Of a stretch of 64,000 nucleotides of DNA, positions 12,298 through 25,260 are shown piece by piece; position 1 is the first letter of the stretch, and the number at the start of each line of letters is the position of its first letter. Under the pieces are notes generated by a model. The model made no database searches and was not told where the DNA came from. It worked only from the letters and a program-made list of their open reading frames with translations. This DNA comes from Tomocerus qinae (taxonomy: Eukaryota > Arthropoda > Collembola > Entomobryomorpha > Tomoceridae), in the NCBI GenBank assembly GCA_020055645.1, contig CM034546.1, positions 9,548,001 to 9,612,000 on the forward strand, read 5' to 3'. Made by a program: the position numbers and the translations under genes.

Positions 12298-14886
12298 TTT
12301 GTTGGATTATATTATTATCATTTGGCTGTACGAAGCAAATGAAGTAGTGAATCTAGCAGAATATCCTCAAATAGGAGTCTACAAACTAGCATGTAGTGTT
12401 TGGCCACTGAGGTAGTGAAGGACAACCAACGGTTTGAACTGGAAGGGCAAACTGAAATATATTTACACACTTGGAAAATCCTGTCAAAGTGGTTACTTAC
12501 ACGTTATTTACTAAATTTAAGTCATGTCAAATTCGCTCAGTTAAATATGTATCACCAACAATAACCACCTTAACATAGTTAATGTGGAAGTGTGGCTCAG
12601 TGCATAGTGTATCCGCAAGAGTGGTGCAGGAAAATGGTATCGTTCCCTGGTATCACTTTTCGCACCAATCTACATTAAATAATGCTGTGATGACACTATG
12701 TCTAACATGAGGCAATTTTAACTTTTAACATGATCCCGTGTTGATTCTAACACATAACGCTAAATAATGTCGTGTATTCATCCGTACTTGATTTCCCAGG
12801 TGATCTACTGTTAAACATAACTACTATATATCAGCTTAGGATTTCTAAGTGTGTACCGTATAACTTTGGTTTTGTAGCTACTGTCGGAAATTAGACGTTT
12901 TTATATTAGGCCCTAAATACTAATTTCGTTATAATACTTTCATATCCCTACGCCTCCTTTAAGCGGAGTGTCTGTGGGCAACCGGCAAATTATTCTGACT
13001 ATCATATTTATTGCGTCTTAACTTTTTTGCAGCAAAAGAATCAACTCAAAAACCAAAAGAGCTACATGAAAGTTTAAATAGGGGAAAAGATGCTTCATAA
13101 CCCATAGCATTCGGCTCCGAAAGAATATTTTAAACTTTTCTCTGTAGTTAGTGCGATTAGTGCAAATTCCGCACTAAAACGTTTATATATATCTCTAGAT
13201 TGGAATAATATATTTGTAATATTCCTTCGATGGAAATCGCCACGTCACGTTTGGATCATTGAAATATTTCAATAACTCTGAAAGTGAAACCCAATTTTTA
13301 GATTTTGAAAGCTTCGTGGAACCTGAACTAAGAAATTAACAATTAAAAGCTCAGTGTATGTTCTACATCTTAAAAAATAATACCCTTTTTTATACGCCGA
13401 AGAATAGAATAATAAAACATGAATTTGTCGTACATATAATTGATTAGTGTAAAATTCTGCCTCAACCAAAGCAAACGAAAATCACGCTCATGAGTCATAA
13501 TTCAGGGTCCCCAATACAAATTCTGAAAACGGAACTTTTTCTGAAAAAATACAAATAATTTGAGTTATTATAACTTTACTTATTGATTCAATAAGTCTTT
13601 TTTATATCTCTAGTTTTATTTATTTTTTCAAAAGTATTTTTATCGCTTTATTATATTATTATATTTTGGGATTTTAAGTGACTTTTAGGCAATTTTTCGG
13701 CTTTTTGACGTCCTTGTCCCCACCGAAATTGACTACTAAACACGGTACTAAGTAAATAAAAATAAAATATCTATTGTGGTACAAAATATGTGGCCAATAG
13801 TGTCGATTAACTACGAATGGTTCATGTTTTTCAAGGAACAAAAAAGGCTGTTCTGGATGCGGTTTGTACATAAGTACTCATATTTTTATCGGAAATATTA
13901 ATAGAAAATATTAAATTCACCCAAAGTTAACATTTGTGACAAAACAAAAGATTTTGGAGATTTTTTTTACAAAAAATTTCTTAATTAAAAATTATCAACC
14001 TGTTAAATAGTCATTCGTCAATTAAAATGTTCAACATTATATTTAGAGTGTAATAACTTTATGAGGTCTAGCGTTTATGGAGCTCTCAAGTACGGAGCCG
14101 GCCCCAATAGATTCATACTATGAATAAATTATCGACCATGACATTTATAATCCAAGTTTAAGCGGGTGTAAACGGCGATGGGAAATTCTTCCAGATTCCG
14201 TTGTGAAAGGTCATATTTCTTTTTTGTAAAATTAGCGGTACTGGAGGTCTATATAGCTGTAGTAATATTCTGTATTCAATATTAGGATTTTCTTTTGTTT
14301 AAGTAGTATATTTGACCTTTGAATAATAATATTCTATCCAGACAGAGAAATGGTAAATATGCCTACCTATTAATATTAAGTCGTACGCTCAGTAGTATTA
14401 GATGAGAATTTAGCAAAAGCTACAAGGCAAACCGTATTACATTGGGTTACTACAACCCGTCCGCGTCCGTAAAGGTGAACTCAGAACTCTATAGTATACT
14501 AAATATTTAAGCATGTTTAAATTGAAAAGTATTAACATGCAGTTTTACTGCTATTCTACTATAGCTATGTATATAATACAATAAAACACACCAATATTTA
14601 GTTATGAAAATTTCAAATTAGAGTGAAATCCTCTATCTATATAAATTGAAATTTCCACCCAACCCATGTATAGTTGAAAATTAAATGTAGAATTTAATCA
14701 TATATATGCGAATAGCCAAAACCGCTGTATAGAAAATACTTACATGGAGAGACACTAAGTCATATAATGCAATTAATGCAGGACATTTGTCTCCTCAAAC
14801 CCGTTGGTAACTTTCAAGTAAATGACTATTCCATGGTGTAGTGATACAAAGTTATAAATTGTCATCAAAAGATTTATTATCCCAGA
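12298..14886. other. Intergenic region
   Basis: No gene was recognised. Around 12590-12660 there is a weak tRNA-promoter-like pair (TGGCTCAGTGC and GGTATCGTTCC) that could be an old SINE head. From 13840 the sequence belongs to the chemoreceptor duplication. Short open frames at 13269-13469 and 13674-13871 show no domain. Confidence 0.45.
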
Positions 14887-15916
14887 ATGATTAAAAAGTA
14901 TATGTTACTCGCTTTAAAATGGAATATTAAACATTTTGGCTCCTTAGGGCAGGTCCCATTGGAATGGAAAGATAAAACGAATCGTGTGGATGTCAGCTGC
15001 AAAAAGTGGAAGACGAAATGCATGGCTGGAAGCGGATTAAAGCAGGTTTTGTTTCTCATCTACTTCATCTGATATTTGACATCAATCCATTAAATCTGAT
15101 CAACCAAGTCATGATCATTGTGGAAATTATTCTTATAATAATATCCACTATCGGCAACGTCTCGATAATGCGATTTGGTGTTGAAAATTACACTGCTCTC
15201 CTTAACGGATTCATAGACTTAGATCAGCGGCTTTCAAGTAAGCAATTTCATTTTACCTATAATTACCCTAAAAATTACAATACATATATAATTTTTTGAA
15301 AAGCAAGATAAATATTTTTTATAGAAAAGGAAAATGAATATGGTCTCAAACAAATACAACGGAAAAGGTTCGATTATTTTGGAGCAGTTCTCCTTGCATT
15401 TCTCCCAATTGAAATATTAATCGCCACACTGAAGATGGTTGGAATCTTTTTGGGAAGGCAGCCATATTTCACGATTGCTCCGCCGTACAGAAGAGGACAA
15501 GCAATGGAATATCAAGAGATCTTGCAACGTCTGGCTGTCTCCATTCTTTTTTTATTGATTTCATTCATGCGGATCTTCTTCATAAATATTTACGTCATAT
15601 GGATCAATTGGAATCAAAGGATTCAATTATTGGACGGAGAAGATTCAGCATTTTCCTAGTCAAATGGAAGCTGTGAAAATTCTAATGCAATTGAATGTCT
15701 TCTTAACTTTCTTAAACAAGCATGTGTTAATGTTCGTCCTAGTCCTCATTGTAACAGGACATTATTTAATTGTCTTGACGATTTGTGCTACAGTCAGGAT
15801 TGAAACCAATAGCAATTGAAATTGGTCCCTTCGGTTTTGTTGATCGAAAGTTTGCTCTCACATTAACGTTGTCCATCATTGACAACATTGTTAACATTCT
15901 TCTACTACTGTCTTAG
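14887..15916 (+). pseudogene. 7TM gustatory/odorant-receptor-like pseudogene (copy 2)
   Basis: Fragment order and hydrophobicity fit an arthropod chemoreceptor of the plasma membrane. Exon A (14887-15237) encodes ALKWNIKHFGSLGQVPLEW and then, after a one-base shift near 15066, a helix-rich part ending ENYTALLNGFIDLDQRLS at a GTAAGC donor. Exon B starts at 15325 after TTTTATAG with KENEYGLKQIQRKRFDYFG, followed by two hydrophobic segments. The frame shifts again between about 15600 and 15655 (continuing as IQHFPSQMEAVKILMQ and a further helix). It shifts a third time at about 15797 into GLKPIAIEIGPFGFVDRK and the final helix, ending at TAG 15914-15916. Three frame breaks make this a pseudogene unless they are assembly errors. 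The C-terminal block is the best-conserved part and is shared with copy 1. Confidence 0.65.
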
Positions 15917-16073
15917 GCAAAGCCTCTGCATTCTGCTTTATAGGCCTTGTCGATGCAGCATTACTGTACAGTGTAGCTGGCGGCTTGTGTGGCGACCTTT
16001 GAGTGAAATCGTCAATCTCGAGTCGTGCTTCTAGTCTATATACTAGTAGGTATAGTAAAATTCTGTGGTCTTA
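15916..16073. mobile_element. Insertion of ~158 bp relative to the duplicate copy
   Basis: Copy 1 reads straight from CTACTGTCTTA into AAGTAAGATTTC. Copy 2 has about 158 extra bases at this point, bounded by a repeated GTCTTA (15910-15915 and 16068-16073). The repeated hexamer looks like a target duplication. The insert has no terminal inverted repeat or promoter motif that I recognise, so its class is unknown. Confidence 0.45.
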
Positions 16074-16470
16074 GGAAAGATTTCACATTCGGTGGCAGGT
16101 TTCAAGTATTTAAATTTGTAATGGATTTAATCTTGTGATGAAAAAAATAATAAAGCTACCCGACTTGAAATATACCAAAGAAATGGCATAAAACAACCTT
16201 ATTACACATTTTCTATTTAAAATTCTGTTAGATAGAGAACAACCTTACCTACTATCAGTTGCGCTTAAAAATAAATAAAAAGCTTTATAAAGTGTCGACC
16301 AGTTTGAAATGTATTATCCTTCACATGTACTGCATATTATGCTATACCACTATAATACCATACAACACTATTCTTTATACTGTTAAGGCATACTATGTTT
16401 TGGAATTGGAATGTGACCAAATAAATCAATAATTCAAATCATTAAAACCGACAGCCTGCGTTGGGTACGT

Positions 16471-16592
16471 ATTAACAACTCAAAATTAACTGAGACTAGA
16501 AACCCTCCAACACCTCAAATTTTAGCCTGACTTTTCATGTTAAACGGAGGGTAGGATTGGTTTCTAATCTCAGTTAATTTTGAGTTGTTAAT
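16471..16592. mobile_element. 122-bp foldback MITE
   Basis: ATTAACAACTCAAAATTAAC at the left end is matched by its exact reverse complement at the right end. Including adjacent bases, the arms are about 34 bp with one mismatch, around a ~50-bp loop. There is no coding capacity. It lies just beyond the 3' end of receptor copy 2. Confidence 0.65.
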
Positions 16593-17083
16593 ATATATTT
16601 ATTAGCCCCATGATATAACTGTAATACACATACTTACTTTCCTATCGAAACATTCGTTTACCATTTAATTGCATTCCTGACAATATATTACGAATAGCAA
16701 ATAAGCTTGATCCTGTTAATTAGGAGAAACAATGCCGTGCGTGACAAAAAACAGTAGACGCTCCTCATCCTTGTTTAATTGAGTTGTATACCGAATATTC
16801 TGCAGGAAAGGTGAAATATGTTCGGTTTGTAAAACGAACTATGAATAAAGGTTTAATATAAGATTCTTCCTCAATGTAGAGCAAGCAAAATGATAATAAT
16901 ATATACTGAATGAAAATTAAGTATAATAGCAAGCGAACGCAAGTTTTATGATGCAAACAGGAACTAGGTAAGTTTATTCTTAGTCAAGATTGGGGCAACT
17001 TAATTTAACACAATGATACAAATGTTATCAATCAAACTGAATTAATAGAACTAAGTTTATGACTTATATTCGTAAACTGGAAT

Positions 17084-17744
17084 TGTTGGAACTCAAATAG
17101 CACATAATATTAAACACAAATCAGACAACACATTCAATTGTCTTCACTAAAGCCGTTCGTGATCGCTTAGTGAGACAGAGTTGAAACATATAAATATTAT
17201 ACCTTAGTACATAGACGAATGTAGAATCAAATAAGGAATTAATCAATCTTTTTGATTCAAACGATTGCTGAATAATGGCAGCACAATATATTCTTCGAAG
17301 AAAACAAAATAAACTGAATTCTAAGGCTCTCGTTTAAAGAGAGACTTAGCTTAATTAACTTTAATTTAAAGAACGATAATTGAAATCTAAATTATGGAAC
17401 TTTAGTATATAATACTAAAGGCAAAATTTAACAAAACTAGAAAAGCTCCAGAGGACTTAGCCACTCGGACAAGTGTACTCAGAGAGAGACAAACAAGGAA
17501 TCGACCAAGAGAGGAATGTGAACTCCTCTTTTATTACCTCGGGTTGTATATACTCATGAGCCTATATAAGCCATGGTTTAAAGTCCCTTATAGTGTTTTT
17601 ACATTTGCCAATTGTCAAAGCTGGTGATATGTAAACTTTAAATCTATTTGTATGTAATTACAATATTAACCAAATAGCTGATTACATGCAATGAGATACG
17701 ATGCTCGTGAAGAATATATGCTTTTATGTAATATATTCTTTACA
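17084..17744 (-). mobile_element. Possible solo LTR of a retrotransposon
   Basis: Read on the minus strand the block begins TGTAAAGAATATATTACA and can end ...TTCCAACA (TG...CA). About a quarter of the way in it has a TATA-like GCTTATATAGG near 17565, followed 30-40 nt later by an AATAAA signal near 17531. This is the promoter/poly(A) pairing of an LTR. No internal coding region, primer-binding site or exact target duplication could be shown, so the call is tentative. Confidence 0.3.
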
Positions 17745-19603
17745 GTTGTGAGCAACAATATAAAAGAACAAGCTTCTATTGTTTCATTTCACGGTCGGCA
17801 TTGTTATTGTTTTGCCTAAAACAATGAGCCCAAATTTATTTGGTATTTGTAATAAATTCACCTTCCCATTTAAAATTGAATTATATACATAATAATATTA
17901 CAGATAATGTAGCTTTTGAGAAGACGTGTGGTTTCATTCTTCCTGCTCATTGGCAGTTTTACAAAATAAGGGTCCTTTCTTGATTATTATTTCTTTCCAC
18001 GGTGGTGGGGTATGTCGAGAGAATAGAAATACAAAAAACATAGAATGGCAATGCTGTATCTGCCTGTGTTATTCCAATTTTCATGCAGTTGTCTCATTTC
18101 TCGCTGACATATCCTTACCAATACTTTTCACTTATTGGTTGTAAGAAAGAGTGGAGGGAACGAATGAATAATACATTGCAGAAGCCTGCCGCAATGACAA
18201 CAAACCTGCTGGGGGTGAATTGCACTCCGTATACCAACCAATGCATTGTTCATCCTTCCCTCTCCGCGACTTCCAAAGGCAGCTCTTAACCAATAGACGA
18301 AAACTGCTTGTTAGGATAAATCAAGGATCGAGACAGAAATGAAATTTGACGTCACAATTTCAATTGCCTATCTCTCTTTATTATATCTATGGTCGAGAGT
18401 TGGTAGGGTTAGGTTAAAGTCATATTTATATTTCCTACACTCGACCTACTCACCTGAGAACTTTTGTTTAAAACTGTGAGCAGGAAACCCAAAACATCAT
18501 AATGTTATATCTTATAGTATGCCTACCTTAGTGTTCTAGACCTACCTCTTAGTGCATATAGTGCGTAGTTTATAACGTTAGTTAACTGTCGGTTGATCCC
18601 AAGCAATTTTGTATTTTTAATAACTGTAATAACATTAAATCCAATTATTCTGATTACAGTACTGAATCAAAAATGAATCACTACTCCAAACTATTTATAT
18701 ACCACCCTGAGAAAAATTATTTTGACCGACGAAATTATTTGCTGTTAATACTTTGTTAAAGGGGAACTATGAAAAAAGAATAGACCATTAAGACGGAAGA
18801 TTAAGGAATAACGATGAATAAATTACAGATAATTCACTTTATCTGAAACTTCGGTTTTTTTAAAAAATGTTTGTTACCCGTTAAAACGGATATCTTCGGT
18901 GGGCTAATATTTGGTGGAAGTAGACCGTCATACAGTGTAAATATACCCGCGCTTATTGTCCTGCTGTCGGGTAAATGTTTTGTTGGCCTGCGGGTGCTTT
19001 GAAAACTGACATTACAAGAATAGTCAATCGATGCACGCAAGTGTGCTAACATGATGGTTCCTTACTTTAAGAGCTTAGTATGGTAAGGTAAGGTATGCAC
19101 AATAAGATAAAGCCAACTAACTTCTGCTACATTGGATATTATTTCCTAACCTTTCCTCAGTTGTCGGATTAGGTATATTTAAAGGATTCACACCCAAATT
19201 GTCAACACCTTTTTGTCAACACTATAACCTCACACCTAATCTAATATAACCTAACTACCCTACCCATGTATAATGAAGGTGTTGACAATTAAAAAGGTAT
19301 TGACCGTTTGGGGTTCTCCCATTTAAAGATATTTTTGTCGAAAAAGTTGTTAATCTGCATACACTAATTGTACCGACCCATACAAATATAGATGATGGAT
19401 GGATTGTTGGAAAACTAATATTCAAATGCAAGTACTACAAATAGTGTATTTTAGTGTTATCATTAACATTTTACTCATTACTCTTGCACGAGGAAAATGG
19501 ATAGGATTATATTAGATGGAACCAGAAGTATACAAAATGAGACAATATTAAGGGTGGTTGGATATTGAACATAATATTTACACATTTAGTTATCTGAGAA
19601 AAA
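17745..19603. other. Intergenic region
   Basis: No gene was recognised. Open frames at 17926-18289 and 18834-19052 lack domains. Around 19205-19310 two short imperfect inverted blocks (GTCAACACCTTTTTG and its complement) resemble a decayed foldback element. Confidence 0.4.
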
Positions 19604-21919
19604 TTAATATATCTCATCTACATTTTCCCTTGTAATGTGGAAAGCGCACTTGACTACGTGAGGAAGAAGTGCCATTCCTTGATGCAATTGACTTTCATCC
19701 CCATCATCAGGGCATATTTCAAAAAAATAATAATGAGCCATTTCCCCACATCGCTCTTCAAAAATGCTGCCTTCAAACCATTCCAAGCTTTCAAAATAGA
19801 AGGGGCCAATTATAGCAGTGGTGATGTGCTTGTGTTGGTCTAAAAACCGGAAAACGCCTTCATTAGTTTCATAACTTCCAGTGCTGCACCAACGTAGAGC
19901 AAATATTTTGGGCTTCAAAAACTGCAAATGATCTTCTGCCCGAATGAAAGTGTAGCCGATCATAATTAGTCTATCCAATGGAAAAACATTTTCTCCTTTG
20001 ATGATATCGATGTCAGTTAATTTCAAGATTTTCAGAGTCTTGGGCAAAGTGTCGGCTTCTATTTCAAAGGTGTCTTCAACCGCACCCTCGTCACTTAATT
20101 CCAGGTGGACAATATTCTGACAGTTGACGAAATGAAAGTAAGACGAAGCCACTCGGCACAATCTTAAGCTCATTAAATGCGGTAGATGTAGAGGACCCGT
20201 GCAAATAACTTTTGTAACATGTACAGGAATTTCACGACAATCATTTCGCCAAATATCCAATTTCTCTAGCTTTTCAGGCAAGATAGACAAATCGATGACG
20301 CCATTTCCAAACAACAGATGTTTCACTTCCATTAAATTGGCAGTTTTTAACTGTCCATCCACCCATTTCAACTTTTTTATATTCCATTTCAAGTTTTCCG
20401 TGCTGGTGTTGATAATAGAGACGCCGTCAAGGACTATTTCACTCACACTGTGATCGTTGTTCACGTCTAATACAAATACAGTCTCATGATCATTACAGAA
20501 AAATCGAATTACGTCCGCCCTTTCAAAATCCACTGCTTCGTTGATACAAAATCGTTTGATCAAATTCCCGTTCTGGTGGAAATTCACACTGAATAATAAA
20601 ATTGTTTTCGGACTGATCTTAACATTTTCTGTAATTATTACGTCACAACATAACAACTCAAGATGCTCCAAATGTTCCAACTGACCAATAGAAACGCACA
20701 ACTTAGGTGCAAAGGCGTAATCTTCTTCGTTGCTATCATATGAGATTTCAAGTTTCTTTATTTTCAATGTTGAAATCAAGGAGCTGATATCAAAAGGCGT
20801 TATATCTTCGTAGTTTTCTTTTTCTACCATCGCGTCATTAAATACCAATGCTTCGGCAGAACTTCCAGCTTCTGAAAAGAATTCGGTCAATTCAGCAATG
20901 CTCCACCCTCCATAACCTTCAAAGTGGAATTCTGTGAAGTTTATTGCAACCAACGAATTTCTAAATGTTTCAATGAAACTGATTAGTCTTTTGTCTCCCT
21001 CGACGTCTGTGGCATCTTCGTCTTTATCTTCGTCAGAACTTACAAATACTATCTTGCAACGCTTTTCGAGAAATGGCACTGCCACCTCACTCCACTTTTT
21101 GTTGATCAAACGGCACTGCTTAATTTGTTCCAGACTTAGATATCCGCAAATGCGGTGGATGACCTTCACAATAAAGATTGATACATCACAATTAAAAATT
21201 ATCAAATCATTTCCTAAATTTGTTTTCTGAAAATTCATTACCCTGCTGTTTAATTCAAAATGAATTTTTAAATGCAAAATGCGAAATAGATTGAATAGAT
21301 TGAATTGAAGGTAAAACATAAATGAACTCACATGCCTTAGAATTTGTTTCTTTGTGAGTATTACACAAATTTAAATCAATAGTTTCATACACTAATATCA
21401 AAGAACGTTATGTAATCTTACCATACTGGCTTCCATAGGGTATCCGACCGGTTTTAAGAATTTGGTCTCCACATCACAAATTTCAGAATTGCTGCATTTT
21501 ACTTCGCTTAATATATTAAGGGCAGTCAGCCAGTCTTTTCTTTCCAAAAGATCAAAAACCGTTGACTTTCTATCGCTTAAGTCTTCTTTTGCATTCTAAA
21601 CATCCAAAATTAGTAATAAAATAATATAATAGAGCAATTTAGGCAAGTTTTACAGTTTCAGCTGATCTATCATACACGCATGAATGAGGTATACCAGACG
21701 TGGCAAGTGTCAAAACATGTTCAGTTGATTCAAGGTTTTTTGAAATATGTCCAAGGATTGCCAGATTGCCACGACACGACCAATATTTTTAACATGTAAT
21801 GAAATAGTTATGCTTACAATTTGCTCTTGCTCTGAGATGGTAATTATTTTTTGATCAGCCAACCTCTGGATAAGAATAGAAAATTGTGCCTTATCCTCCG
21901 TCGTTTCTAAATTGTCCAT
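19604..21919 (-). CDS. CARD-like / F-box / LRR-like protein (gene A)
   Basis: Predicted cytosolic adaptor: the F-box would bind SKP1 of an SCF ubiquitin ligase, the C-terminal region would bind a target, and the N-terminal death fold would mediate homotypic contacts. Exon 1 is 21919-21818, ending ISEQEQI at GTAAGC. Exon 2 is 21595-21422, beginning NAKEDLSDRKSTVFDLLERK and ending at GTAAGA. Exon 3 is 21226-19604, or from 21163 if the alternative acceptor is used. All joins are phase 0, giving about 632 residues. Exons 1-2 read like a CARD, with helix 2-3 ADQKIITISEQEQI and helix 4-5 VFDLLERKDWLTALNILSEV. The F-box follows (VIHRICGYLSLEQIKQCRL...W). The remainder is leucine-patterned, irregular LRR-like sequence. 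The frame is unbroken. F-box identity is strong; the CARD assignment is from pattern only. Confidence 0.75.
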
Positions 21920-22679
21920 CGTGGACTGGAGTTTTTGACAGACCTCAAATAAGTTCAAAGTTCATAATATTATTAAAAGATAAAAGTATTTGACATGCCT
22001 TTCCTAAAAAAAATATACTCAAGTCCCTTACTTTCATATCCGAAGATAAAAAAAAACCCTACATCACAAACACGATACAGTTTTCAGGCTACGTTCAAGT
22101 TGAATAAATGTATGTCAATGGTCAATGTCACTGTGCTGTGCTGTCAACGAAGAGATATAGTATTTACTATATAAAACGATTGCAGTTCAAAGAAAGGTCA
22201 CATTAATTAGTTGTTAATTTCTCATCTTTATTAACATTAACTTTCCAGTGAACGTGACAAGAAAATCTCCTTCTAAAGTGAAGTTTAAAAAGCAAATTTA
22301 CTCGCGGTCGGCTAGGCCAGGGACATACATCTATAGGGAAAATATTATCAGCCAACATGAGATTTTGATTTCTGAGTTTTGTCTAAGGCCGAGCCGGCTT
22401 TGGTCTGTTGGGGTAACGGTAGAACACATTTGACAAAAATAATTACAGGATATAATATGAAATCGAATTGTGCAACAAAAATTCCAATTATTTCTTCAAT
22501 GCACGGCATTTTAATTTTAATCTTTATTTGGCAATGAAAAGTCCATAGATTTCGAAGTACGCTATATAAAACTGCAACTTGCAACGCTGCAAAAAGTGAT
22601 TGACTTGGTTTACAGACATTTAATTTTTTACAATATACGGAATTAAAACGCAATCCACATTTGCGTCCACTTTATACTT
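21920..22679. other. Intergenic region, promoter side of gene A
   Basis: This lies upstream of the minus-strand F-box gene. No TATA element or other gene could be assigned with confidence. The open frame at 22348-22653 shows no domain. Confidence 0.4.
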
Positions 22680-23439
22680 TGCATTCTGTCTGTCATTCCT
22701 CTGTTACCACGATAACTCAAGAACCGTTTGGGATATTCAGTTCAAACTTTTTGAACGTAATCTAGGAATGAAAAGTGAGGTCAGGATATGAAATAGGAAA
22801 AATCGGACCTTTTGGTCTTTATGACTATAGAGACTTAGCCTATACTTGACTTATAACAAATAACTTTTCGAACGAGCTTAACGAGCTATCTCATGACGTT
22901 CTGCAATGTCAAGAACTAATTTACACCAATATTTAGTTTTTGAACCACTAACACAGGCAGGGAGTGTCCGATTTTGCCTACTTTCAAACTTGACCTCTCT
23001 ATATCCATCTCTAGATTACGTTCAGACAATTTGGACTGATTATCTCAAACCGTTCTTAAATTTTTATCGTGCTAACAGACAAACAGATGACAGAAGAGGA
23101 CGAACAAACAGACAGACAGATCCGGAATTCCTATAAAGAAGAACCACTCATTAGTAAACCATGTCAAATGCCTTTAAAACAGATAACAGACGTTAAATGA
23201 CGTTTCTGTTGCATTTTTTCAATGACCTTGGACCTTTTGACCCGTACGACTTGACCTTTCCCTGATCTTACGTATAACGCTTAACTAAAGGTACGCCAAT
23301 TTTTGAACCACGTCCCCAGGCAGGGGGTGTCCCATTTTACCTTTATTCAAACTTGATTTTGATACCTTAGTTTTTATCCCTAGATTACATTCAGAAAGTT
23401 TAAACTGATTACCTCGAACCATTATTGAGTTATCGTGCT

Positions 23440-24753
23440 AACAGAGGGGTAGACTGGCAGACAGATCTGTAATTCCTATAAAGCAGCTCCGCTACTTAAT
23501 AAATGATGCAGCAGCTTAGTAACTTTCAGCAGCTATGGCTGGCTCATCCTATTTACCGGACACCCGACGGCAACCCACCCGACACCCGATACCTACCAAC
23601 CCGACACCCGACCGCGAAAATCTACTTCCCACCAGACACCCAACGGCAACCCACCCGATACCCGATACCTTCCCACCCGACACCCGACCGAAAAAATCAC
23701 CTTCCCACCCGATACATAAATACCAGATACCCGATACTTAATTACCCAACACCCGAAACCAACCCACCCAATACCCGAACCCTAACTACCCGACAACAGA
23801 CAACCATAAGTTTTTCCAAAAATATTTTAATTTTATTATGACCAAATGTTGTAATGAACCAAACGGAGATTATAATAATATTTCGGTTTAATACTAATCA
23901 AATGCCATAGCTATTGAAAAGTATTATTAATCATATACCATTCGTTTTATTTTGCCAATAAAAGATGAAATCTAAACATTTGACATTTTAGTGAACCAAT
24001 GGCTCTTTTATTTAAAGAATTTACTCTGGGTGGTGCATTTTATAATCATAATAAAAATCACACAATTGTAAACCAATGTAACATCATTTTATAATAATGA
24101 TAGACATTAATAAGCTGATGTCAAACCTGATATTGTTAAAGTTATTAAGAATCTGAAAACTACAGATTTTGATTACAACTTAATTGCGGTTTTTCAAAAA
24201 TGCACCACCCAGAGTAAATTCTTTAAATAAAAGAGCCATTGGTTCACTAAAATGTCAAATGTTTAGATTTCATCTTTTATTGGAAAAATAAAACGATTGG
24301 TATATGATTAATAATACTTTTCAATAGCTATGGCATTTGATTAGTATTAAACCGAAATATTATTATAATCTCCGTTTGGTTCATTACAACATTTGGTTAT
24401 AATAAAATTAAAATATTTTTGGAAAAACTTATGGTTTTCTGTTGTCGGGTAGTTAGGGTTCGGGTATCGGGTGGATTGGTTTCGGGTGTTGGGTAATTAG
24501 GTATCGGGTATCTGGTATTTAGGTATCGGGTGGGAAGGTGATTTTTTCGGTCGGGTGTCGGGTGGGAAGGTATCGGGTGGGTTGCCGTCGGGTGTCTGGT
24601 GGGAAGTAGATTTTCGCGGTCGGGTGTCGGGTTGGTAGGTATCGGGTGTCGGGTGGGTTGCCGTCGGGTGTCCGGTAAATAGGCTGAGCCGCTATGGCTA
24701 TTTATTAAGTAGCGGAGCTGCTTTATAGGAATGCCTGATCTGTCTGTCTGTCT

Positions 24754-24787
<34 letters not shown>

Positions 24788-24795
24788 CTGTTAGC
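23440..24795. repeat. Large palindrome: ~600-bp inverted arms with a proline-coding minisatellite
   Basis: The left arm (about 23440-24041) and right arm (24196-24795) are near-exact reverse complements around a ~155-bp loop. Each arm holds an irregular minisatellite built on ACCCGATACCC/ACCCGACACCC (23560-23800 and its mirror at 24440-24680). The open frames over it translate as PDTR/PTRHPT-like repeats but have no start context or domain and occur mirrored on both strands, so they are not genes. Confidence 0.8.
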
Positions 24796-24871
24796 ACGAT
24801 AATTCAAGAACGGTTTGAGATAACCAGTTCAAACTTTCTGAACATAATTTAGGGATAAAAACTGAGGTCGA

Positions 24872-25260
24872 GTTTGAATATGGTTAGCATCGGACACACC
24901 CCCTGCCTGTGGGCGTGGTTCAAAAGCTAAAAATTGGTGTAACTTTCGCTGTCGACATTGTAGAACGTCATGAAATAGCTCGTTCAAAAGGCTATTCGTT
25001 AAGTTTGAACATGGTTAACATCGGACACACCCCCTGCCTGTGGGCGTGGTTCAAAAACTAAGAATTGGTGTAACTTTTGCTATCGACATTGTAGAACGTC
25101 ATGAAATAGCTCGTTCGAAAGGTTGTTCGTTAAGTTTGAACATGGTTAACACCGGACACACCCCCTGCCTGTGGGCGTGGTACAAAAACTAAAAATTGGT
25201 GTAACTTTTGCTGTCGACATTGTAAAACGTCATGAAACAGCTCGTTTGAAAGGTCATTCG
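24872..25260. repeat. Three tandem ~125-bp repeats
   Basis: Three consecutive copies share GGACACACCCCCTGCCTGTG, GGGCGTGG, TTGGTGTAACTTT and AACGTCATGAAA, starting near 24890, 25020 and 25150. A more diverged fourth copy is visible near 25540-25620. They belong to the surrounding compound element. Confidence 0.8.

Larger units (their letters stand above)
13840..16440 (+). repeat. Segmental duplication, copy 2 (chemoreceptor unit)
   Basis: Partner of 7640-8870 in direct orientation. It is longer because it retains the first receptor exon and intron (14887-15324) and carries an extra ~158-bp insertion at 15916-16073. The two copies flank the minus-strand ionotropic-receptor-like gene. Confidence 0.75.

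Noticed and set aside
12590-12660. tRNA-like A-box and B-box words suggesting a SINE or tRNA
   Set aside because: The boxes are imperfect, no cloverleaf can be drawn and no target duplication was found.
19200-19310. Inverted repeat with GTCAACACCTTTTTG
   Set aside because: The arms are short and imperfect with no target duplication; mentioned only in the intergenic note.
23503-24807. Proline-rich repeat frames (PDTR/PTRHPT) on + and - strands
   Set aside because: Both arise from the ACCCGATACCC minisatellite in the palindrome arms; neither has a signal peptide, domain or supported start.
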